Below are positions 58,922 through 64,000 of a stretch of DNA of 64,000 bases, in pieces. The stretch's first letter is position 1; the number at the start of each line of letters is the position of its first letter. Made by a program: the position numbers and the translations under genes. Under the pieces are notes generated by a model. The model had not been told where the DNA came from and did no database searches. It saw only the letters and a program-made list of their open reading frames with translations. This DNA is from Streptomyces sp. NBC_00878 (GTDB lineage Bacteria > Actinomycetota > Actinomycetes > Streptomycetales > Streptomycetaceae), in the NCBI RefSeq assembly GCF_026341515.1, contig NZ_JAPEOK010000001.1, positions 7,564,001 through 7,628,000 of the forward strand. Reading direction: 5' to 3'.

Positions 58922-60081
58922 CACTTGTCACCGCTCTTCGGCTTGCGCTGCTCCCAGCCGTCCGCCCACAGGTCGAAGCGGGCCTGCTGCTGCGGGAACT
59001 CGGCCGCCGCGTCCGTGTCCAGCTCGACGCCGAGACCGGGCTCGTGCGACAGCTCGAAGTAGCCGTCGACGACCTGCGGGGCACCCTTCACGACCTTTTT
59101 GATCTCCGCGTCCGCGAAGTCGTTGAAGTGCTCCAGGATCTTGAAGTTCGGGGAGGTGAAGCCGACTTGGAGCGAGGCGGCGGTGAGAACCGGACCGCCC
59201 ACGTTGTGGGGCGCCACGAGGACGTAGTGGGCCTCGGCGGTCGCCGCCAGCTTCCGGGTCTCCCAGATGCCGCCGAGGTGGCCGACATCCGGCTGGATGA
59301 TGTCCACGGCCTGGCTCTCGAAGAGCTCGCGGAACTCGATGCGGTCGTGGATGCGCTCGCCGGTCGCGACCGGGATGTCGACCTTCGCCGCCACCTTCTC
59401 CAGCGCCTTCAGGTTCTCCGGCGGGACCGGCTCCTCCAGCCAGGCCGGCTTGAACGGCGCGAGCTCGCGCGCGAGGCGGATCGCCGTGGCGGGCGAGAAG
59501 CGACCGTGCATCTCCAGCATCAGCTCGGCCTCGGGGCCGATGGCGTCCCGCACCGCCTCGATCAGCGAGACCGCGTACAGCGACTGCTCGTGGTCGAGCT
59601 CGAAGTGCCCCGTCCCGAAGGGGTCGATCTTCAGCGCCTTGTACCCGCGCGCGACGACCTCCTGGGCCGCCTTGTGGTACGCCTCCGGAGTGCGCTCCGT
59701 GGTGTACCAGCCGTTCGCGTACGCCTTCACCCGGTCGGTGACCTTGCCGCCCAGCAACTGCCACACGGGCACGCCCAGCGCCTTGCCCTTGATGTCCCAG
59801 CACGCCATCTCGATCACGGCGATGCCGGACATCACGATCTCTCCGGCCCGCCCGTAGTCGCCGTACTTCATGCGGCGCACGAGGTCCTCGACAGCGAAGG
59901 GGTCGGAGCCGAGAATGTGGTTGGCCTCCGCCTCCCGCAGATAGCCGAGCAGCGCGTCGGTGTGCCCCAGCATGCGGGTCTCACCGACTCCGGTGATGCC
60001 CTCGTCGGTGTGCACCTGGACATAGGTCAGGTTGCGCCACGGCGTCCCGACCACGTGTGTGCTGATTCCGGTGATGCGCAC
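58921..60081 (-). CDS. Enolase-superfamily sugar-acid dehydratase (DgoD-like)
   Basis: 386 residues. The catalytic lysine pair is in YKALKIDPFG (KxD); metal ligands are in ELMLEMHGRFS, WLEEPVPPEN and TGERIHDR, and the base His in APHNVGG, the layout of the mandelate-racemase group of sugar-acid (galactonate/gluconate) dehydratases. It should convert an aldonate to a 2-keto-3-deoxy acid. First gene of the operon; its promoter carries the IclR-type operator. Confidence 0.88.
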   Translation of the reverse strand: MRITGISTHVVGTPWRNLTYVQVHTDEGITGVGETRMLGHTDALLGYLREAEANHILGSDPFAVEDLVRRMKYGDYGRAGEIVMSGIAVIEMACWDIKGKALGVPVWQLLGGKVTDRVKAYANGWYTTERTPEAYHKAAQEVVARGYKALKIDPFGTGHFELDHEQSLYAVSLIEAVRDAIGPEAELMLEMHGRFSPATAIRLARELAPFKPAWLEEPVPPENLKALEKVAAKVDIPVATGERIHDRIEFRELFESQAVDIIQPDVGHLGGIWETRKLAATAEAHYVLVAPHNVGGPVLTAASLQVGFTSPNFKILEHFNDFADAEIKKVVKGAPQVVDGYFELSHEPGLGVELDTDAAAEFPQQQARFDLWADGWEQRKPKSGDK

Positions 60082-60109
60082 GGAAATTGCCCCTTGTGCT
60101 CTACGGCCC

Positions 60110-60177
60110 TGTTCGAAATTTCGTCACACGTTCGAAATGCTGGCCAGACAGTAAGGATCCGGCGGCGGCAGTGTCAA
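60110..60177 (-). promoter_or_regulatory. Promoter with IclR-type operator
   Basis: Minus-strand -35 TTGACA (60177-60172) and -10 TACTGT (60153-60148), 18-bp spacer. Just downstream lie TGTTCGAAATTTCG (60110-60123) and a second GTTCGAAAT (60130-60138). The first shares 13 bases in a row with the operator before iclR (41943-41959, reverse strand). The position downstream of the -10 fits repression. Confidence 0.7.
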
Positions 60178-60335
60178 TGGGGCGAACGCACAACGGTTTC
60201 GACCTGATGGGCTGGGAAGACGGCGAATGGTCCGTCCTGTCCTCAACTCGCCACGCCGGAACGGGGAGTTCAGCACAGAACTTTCACAGGCACGACTGTG
60301 AACGTGACCTGCGCGGAGTTTAGTCTTCCGGCGTC

Positions 60336-61061
60336 ATGGACTACTGCCACCCGTGCCAAAGGCACCTCAATGGCGCCCTCGCTTGCCCAGGGTGCGGTAC
60401 ACCGGCCGAAGCGTGCCGGGAGTACGCGGCTTCTCTCGAGGACCGCGAGGATGCCGTCGACGAGCTCGACGACGACCCCGAGGGCGAGGAGCCGACGGGT
60501 GGTGGACGCGGGTCCCGGCGCCGGGGCGGCCGCGGGGTCCGGGCCAGCCGGCGCGACCGGCGTGCCGCGCTGCACCGGCGGCGGCGCAGGCGGGTGCTGC
60601 TCGTGGGCGCGGGGCTGTTGCTCGCGGCGGGCGGGCTCAGTCTGGCGGAGCTGGGCATAGAGGGCCCCTCCCAGGAGCCGAGGGCGGCGGCGGACGACGC
60701 GGCGTCCGGTACGTCGGCCTCCGCGGACGGCGCGGCGTCGTCCGACGACGAGGCCGGTGCCGGCGGCGGGGCGGGTGCGGGGGCGCCGGACGCGTCGGCG
60801 TCCCCCTCGGCGTCGGAGTCGGACAAGTCCAAGAAGGACAAGGACAAGAACGACGGCAAGGGGGAGGAGGAGGACGGGGACAAGGAGTCGGGCGACAAGT
60901 CCCCGACATCCGACCCCACGTCCACGGCGCCGGCCCCGGATCCGGCGACCCCGGACGACCCGACCACGTCGGACCCGGACCCGACGCCCACGAAGGACGA
61001 CCCGACCCCGGCCCCGACCCCTTCGGAAACGTGCACGCGTTTCCTGTGGTGGTGCTCATAG
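60336..61061 (+). CDS. Zinc-ribbon membrane protein with acidic tail and CTRFLWWCS end
   Basis: 241 residues. The N-terminus has a ribbon (YCHPCQRHLNGALACPGCGT), then an acidic part, an Arg-rich stretch (SRRRGGRGVRASRRDRRAAL), one membrane helix (VLLVGAGLLLAAGGLSLAEL) and a long disordered tail rich in Asp, Ser, Lys and Pro. It ends in CTRFLWWCS, an aromatic Cys-flanked motif. I recall similar proteins with this end in Streptomyces. Topology: ribbon inside, tail outside. Function unknown; a weak ribosome site precedes ATG 60336. Confidence 0.75.
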   Translation: MDYCHPCQRHLNGALACPGCGTPAEACREYAASLEDREDAVDELDDDPEGEEPTGGGRGSRRRGGRGVRASRRDRRAALHRRRRRRVLLVGAGLLLAAGGLSLAELGIEGPSQEPRAAADDAASGTSASADGAASSDDEAGAGGGAGAGAPDASASPSASESDKSKKDKDKNDGKGEEEDGDKESGDKSPTSDPTSTAPAPDPATPDDPTTSDPDPTPTKDDPTPAPTPSETCTRFLWWCS

Positions 61062-61398
61062 CCTGCGGGCCGGTGGGGGCTGGTCGCGCAGTTCCCCGAG
61101 CCCCTGGCAGGGCGGGGCTGAGGCTATTTGGCAGCCTGCGGGTGAGTGGGGGTTGCTCGCGCAGTTCCCCGAGCCCCTGGCGGGGGCCGGATGGTCCCCT
61201 GCCGGAGGGGACGCGGCGGGATGTGTGTCCGCAGCGTACGACGACACACGTACGCAGCCACCGTGCGGCAACCGCGCCTTACGTCACCGGCTGCGGACGC
61301 ACGTCCCGCCGCGTCCCCGCCACCCACAGACGAAACGCCGGCCCCCACCCACCCCAGGGGCGCGGGGAACTGCGCGATCAACCCCCACCCACCCGCAG
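61061..61398. repeat. Cluster of three dispersed-repeat copies
   Basis: Two direct copies (61061-61106 and 61133-61180, sharing gcgcagttccccgagcccct) and one inverted copy (61354-61398, containing gcgcggggaactgcgcgatc). No gene is seen between 61062 and 61399. They probably terminate both flanking convergent genes. Confidence 0.75.
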
Positions 61399-61399
61399 C

Positions 61400-61867
61400 T
61401 CACCCACCAGCCGAGCCCGATCCCACCCCGGCGGAGCCGTCAAGCATCCGTAGCAGCAACCCCCGCAACACCACCCGCTCCTCCCGCGAGAGCCCCGCAA
61501 GCGGCTCCCGCGCGAAGCGGAGCGACTCCCGCAGGCTCCGGGCAATCCGCAACCCCTCCTCCGTCGCCGCGGCCAGCTTCACGCGTCGGTCCGCGGGATC
61601 GGGCCGCCGCTCCGCCAGCCCCCGCGCCTCCAGCCGGTCCACGATCCCGGTGACATTGGACGGCTCGCACTTCAGCTGCTGAGCCAGCCGCCGCATGGGC
61701 AGCGGCTCAAGGGCGAGCAGGCTCAACAGCTTGGCCTGTGCCCCGGTCAGCGCGTGCCCGGCCGCGGCGTCCTCGTACTCCTCGTGATAGCGGGACACGA
61801 CCGTGCCGATGAGGTCCACGACCTCAAGCGTCAGCGGGTCGACCCGGGGTGTCTTCTGCGTGGCCAT
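61400..61867 (-). CDS. MarR-family transcriptional regulator
   Basis: 155 residues. Winged helix about 45-110 (GAQAKLLSLLALEPLPMRRL, QLKCEPSNVTGIVDRLEARG, RRPDPADRRVKLAAATEEGL), flanked by dimerisation helices. It is divergent from an MDR oxidoreductase, the usual pattern for MarR control of a detoxification gene. Start ATG 61867. Confidence 0.88.
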   Translation of the reverse strand: MATQKTPRVDPLTLEVVDLIGTVVSRYHEEYEDAAAGHALTGAQAKLLSLLALEPLPMRRLAQQLKCEPSNVTGIVDRLEARGLAERRPDPADRRVKLAAATEEGLRIARSLRESLRFAREPLAGLSREERVVLRGLLLRMLDGSAGVGSGSAGG

Positions 61868-61980
61868 GGATTCCAGCCTACCCCGTTACTTGACAGCATG
61901 AAATATTAAGGCGCATGGTTGTTTAAGATACTGAACTAAATTGAGGCCTCAGAGCCGCTGTACCGAGAAGGGCGCCCCCC

Positions 61981-63003
61981 ATGACCGACACCCCCGAGCT
62001 CGCCGCCACCAACCGCGAATGGCACCTCGTCAGCCGCCCGGTCGGCTGGCCGAAGCCCGAGGACTTCGCACTCGTCGAGGCCGAGGTGAAGCAGCCCGGA
62101 CCGGGCCAGGTCCTGGTGCGCAACGAGTACCTGTCCGTGGACCCGTACATGCGCGGCCGCATGAGCGACGCGAAGTCGTACGTCGCTCCCTTCGAGCTCG
62201 GCAAGGTCATGCAGGGCGGCGCCGTCGGCGAGGTCGTCGCCTCGAACGCCGAGGGCATCACGGTCGGCGACCACGTCCTGCACTTCTTCGGCTGGCGCGA
62301 GTACGCCGTCGTCGACGCCAAGCAGGCCGTCAAGGTCGACCCCGAGGCCGCGCCCCTGAGCACGTACCTCGGCGTTCTCGGCATGACCGGCCTCACCGCG
62401 TACGCGGGCCTCACGCGCACCGCCGTCTTCAAGGAGGGCGACTCGGTCTTCGTCTCCGGCGCCGCCGGTGCCGTCGGCAGTCAGGTCGGCCAGATCGCCA
62501 GGCTCAAGGGTGCCTCCCGGGTCATCGGCTCCGCCGGCTCCGACGAGAAGGTCAAGCTCCTGACCGAGGAGTACGGCTTCGACGCGGCCTTCAACTACAA
62601 GAACGGCCCCGTACGCGAGCAGCTGCGCGAGGCCGCCCCCGACGGCATCGACGTCTACTTCGACAACGTCGGCGGCGACCACCTGGAGGCCGCGATCGGC
62701 TCCCTCAACCTCCACGGCCGTATCGCGATCTGCGGGATGATCTCCGTCTACAACAACACGGAGCCCGCCCCCGGCCCGAAGAACCTCGCCCGTCTCATCG
62801 CGACCCGCGGCCGTATCGAGGGCCTCCTCGTCGGTGACCACTACGACCTGCAGCCGCAGTTCGTCCAGGAGGTCGGCCCCTGGGTCCGCTCCGGCGAACT
62901 CAAGTACCGCGAGACGGTCGTCGAGGGCATCGACAACAACCTGGAGGCGTTCTTCGGCGTCCTGCGAGGCGACAACATCGGCAAGATGATCGTCAAGCTC
63001 TGA
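61981..63003 (+). CDS. NADP-dependent oxidoreductase, MDR/PTGR (CurA-like) family
   Basis: 340 residues. REWHLVSRPVGWPKPEDFAL, RNEYLSVDPYMRGRM, VFVSGAAGAVGSQVGQIARL (NADP loop) and YFDNVGGDHLEAAI define prostaglandin-reductase-like, zinc-free MDR enzymes that reduce alpha,beta-unsaturated carbonyls. Control by the divergent MarR through the AT-rich region 61868-61980 is likely. Ends before a hairpin. Confidence 0.9.
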   Translation: MTDTPELAATNREWHLVSRPVGWPKPEDFALVEAEVKQPGPGQVLVRNEYLSVDPYMRGRMSDAKSYVAPFELGKVMQGGAVGEVVASNAEGITVGDHVLHFFGWREYAVVDAKQAVKVDPEAAPLSTYLGVLGMTGLTAYAGLTRTAVFKEGDSVFVSGAAGAVGSQVGQIARLKGASRVIGSAGSDEKVKLLTEEYGFDAAFNYKNGPVREQLREAAPDGIDVYFDNVGGDHLEAAIGSLNLHGRIAICGMISVYNNTEPAPGPKNLARLIATRGRIEGLLVGDHYDLQPQFVQEVGPWVRSGELKYRETVVEGIDNNLEAFFGVLRGDNIGKMIVKL

Positions 63004-63093
63004 GGCTCCCGATGGCGATGGGCTTCGCCCTCCAGGGGTGCGGGGAGCTGCGAGACCAGCCCCCCACCGACCCGCGCTGTCAACTCAACCCCC

Positions 63094-63135
63094 GGTTCAC
63101 GTCGCACCGCTCACGAAAGCGCTGCGACGTGAACC
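63094..63135. terminator. 17-bp stem hairpin between convergent genes
   Basis: GGTTCACGTCGCACCGC (63094-63110) pairs with GCGCTGCGACGTGAACC (63119-63135), one mismatch, 8-nt loop. It separates the oxidoreductase from the carboxypeptidase gene. A partial dispersed repeat lies just before it (63031-63075). Confidence 0.75.
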
Positions 63136-63172
63136 ACCCGAATCAGCCGCTGATTCTCCGGCGGAACGTCCC

Positions 63173-64000
63173 TCAGGACACCGTCAGCAAAGCACGTGCG
63201 ACCTGCGGGAACTGTCCCTTCGGGTGATTGCGGAACAGCGGCTCCGTGCCGAACAGCACGGCATGCGGACCGCTCACCACCGAGGCCTGCCCCGCGGCCT
63301 GCGCCGGACCGCCGCCGCCGTCCTCCAGCGCACGCCAGTGCCCGGACACGAGCGGGTTCCCGGCCGCGTACGACTGCTCCACGCGGACCCTGGGACCGAG
63401 GTCCGTGAACCACATCGGCGCGTACACGAAGCCGTGGTCCGGGGCGCCCGAGGTCACCCCGTCGGCCGAATTGACCACCCGCACCACGCCGTTGGCGTCG
63501 CCGTTGCCCTCGACGGGCTTGACCGCGAGGAGCCCCGTGGCGGCGTTGAGGGCCGCTCCGGTGGCTCCGCGGCCGATCATGCCCTCGCGGGCCAGGAAGC
63601 CGTCCAGGGCGGCACGTGCGGCCGTGTTGAGGCCTCTGTGGTCCAGACCTGCGGAGGCGAACAGGACGTCCGCCTTCGACCAGTCGAAGCCCGCGTTGAG
63701 GATCGCCGTCGAGACGGGCGTCACGTCGAAGTTCATCTCGCGCAGCGCGAACAGCTCGCCCGGGGTGACCGCCGCGGCGACCCGAACGCGGTGGAGCGGG
63801 GCCGTGCCGGTCGCCTTCGTCGCGTCGAAGGCGACGTCGTACTTCTTCGCCAGGACCACGGCCTTCGAGCGCGCCGATGCGGGCACGATCGCACTGCCGT
63901 CGGCCGCCCGCCGTACCGAAATCCCGTCCGCGAGAAGGGAGTTGAGGGCCGCGATCTCACGGGCGTCGTCGAGCCGCAGCCGGAGTGCGCCGCGCGGCGC
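63173..64000 (-). CDS. Probable M14 zinc carboxypeptidase, C-terminal part
   Basis: 276 codons are visible, open at the right edge; the start lies outside. The segment (VTPGELFALREMNFDVTPVS, DWSKADVLFASAGLDHRGLN, FLAREGMIGRG, VSGPHAVLFGTEPLFRNHPK) is the C-terminal region I recall from large secreted Streptomyces M14-type carboxypeptidases, after the catalytic domain. The zinc site is not in the window, so this is by memory of the tail. Confidence 0.6.
   Translation of the reverse strand, partial: APRGALRLRLDDAREIAALNSLLADGISVRRAADGSAIVPASARSKAVVLAKKYDVAFDATKATGTAPLHRVRVAAAVTPGELFALREMNFDVTPVSTAILNAGFDWSKADVLFASAGLDHRGLNTAARAALDGFLAREGMIGRGATGAALNAATGLLAVKPVEGNGDANGVVRVVNSADGVTSGAPDHGFVYAPMWFTDLGPRVRVEQSYAAGNPLVSGHWRALEDGGGGPAQAAGQASVVSGPHAVLFGTEPLFRNHPKGQFPQVARALLTVS

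Noticed and set aside
1..64000. tRNA, rRNA, CRISPR array, prophage or complete IS
   Set aside because: None of the typical sequences (cloverleaf with CCA-type end, regular spacer arrays, phage structural genes, intact transposase) was seen by reading; a computed scan could still find a weak case.

Overview
The window is about 70% GC with Streptomyces-style genes: third-position G/C, GTG and TTG starts, ATGA/GTGA gene overlaps, Tat and lipoprotein signals, many GntR/TetR/PucR/IclR regulators, and several copies of the GC-rich intergenic repeat common in Streptomyces chromosomes. The left part (an mbl-like gene, a conflict-type operon, then a malonyl-CoA synthetase cluster) is the arrangement I recall around SCO2442-SCO2451 of S. 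coelicolor. No rRNA, tRNA, CRISPR array, intact IS or prophage was seen.

Region by region. 1-9.1 kb: the 5' part of an actin-like gene, preceded on the same strand by a four-gene operon. Its genes encode a Trypco1-type small protein, a trypsin-like protease with a VMAP-C-like tail, a MoxR-type AAA+ ATPase, and a 1609-residue hub that joins a SAV_2336-like module, a degenerate kinase, a winged helix/BTAD, a cyclase-like domain and a degenerate HAD domain. 9.3-14.9 kb: malonate uptake and activation (carboxyltransferase fusion, MatB, MatC-like carrier, divergent GntR). 14.9-21.3 kb: small regulatory and accessory genes separated by decayed gene fragments, ending in a MerR-PP2C fusion. 21.5-35.6 kb: an ATP-grasp gene and a tightly coupled series on the minus strand (FkbM and other methyltransferases, Trm112, EamA-like permease, condensation-fold acyltransferase, a 1596-aa AftD-like arabinosyltransferase, GT4 glycosyltransferase, DUF3068 protein), probably building or decorating an envelope glycan. 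35.8-41.4 kb: a PucR regulator, then a small catabolic cluster (cupin, amidohydrolase, DUF3237, TetR, GlcG/HbpS) with two decayed genes. 42-45.4 kb and 51.3-60.1 kb: two halves of a sugar-oxidation system (IclR, SMP-30 lactonase and GH51 arabinofuranosidase; then aldose epimerase, a ChvE/MmsAB-type ABC transporter, an unassigned barrel-like protein, a zinc alcohol dehydrogenase and an enolase-superfamily sugar-acid dehydratase). Between them lie two regulators, a zinc ribbon, a secreted intradiol dioxygenase and a repeat-tailed aminotransferase. 60.3-64 kb: a zinc-ribbon membrane protein, a MarR/oxidoreductase pair and the 3' part of a probable M14 carboxypeptidase gene.

How the parts work together. 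The conflict operon combines a chaperone-like ATPase, a protease and a multi-domain scaffold, the usual logic of NTP-dependent immunity modules, here with an adaptor built largely from folds that have lost catalytic residues. The two sugar-oxidation blocks share an almost identical IclR-type operator (41943-41959 and 60110-60123), and the second copy lies directly behind a good promoter. The TetR gene and the cupin operon share a 31-bp promoter/operator block (37964-37994 and 40423-40453). These two shared sites are the strongest regulatory inferences in the window.
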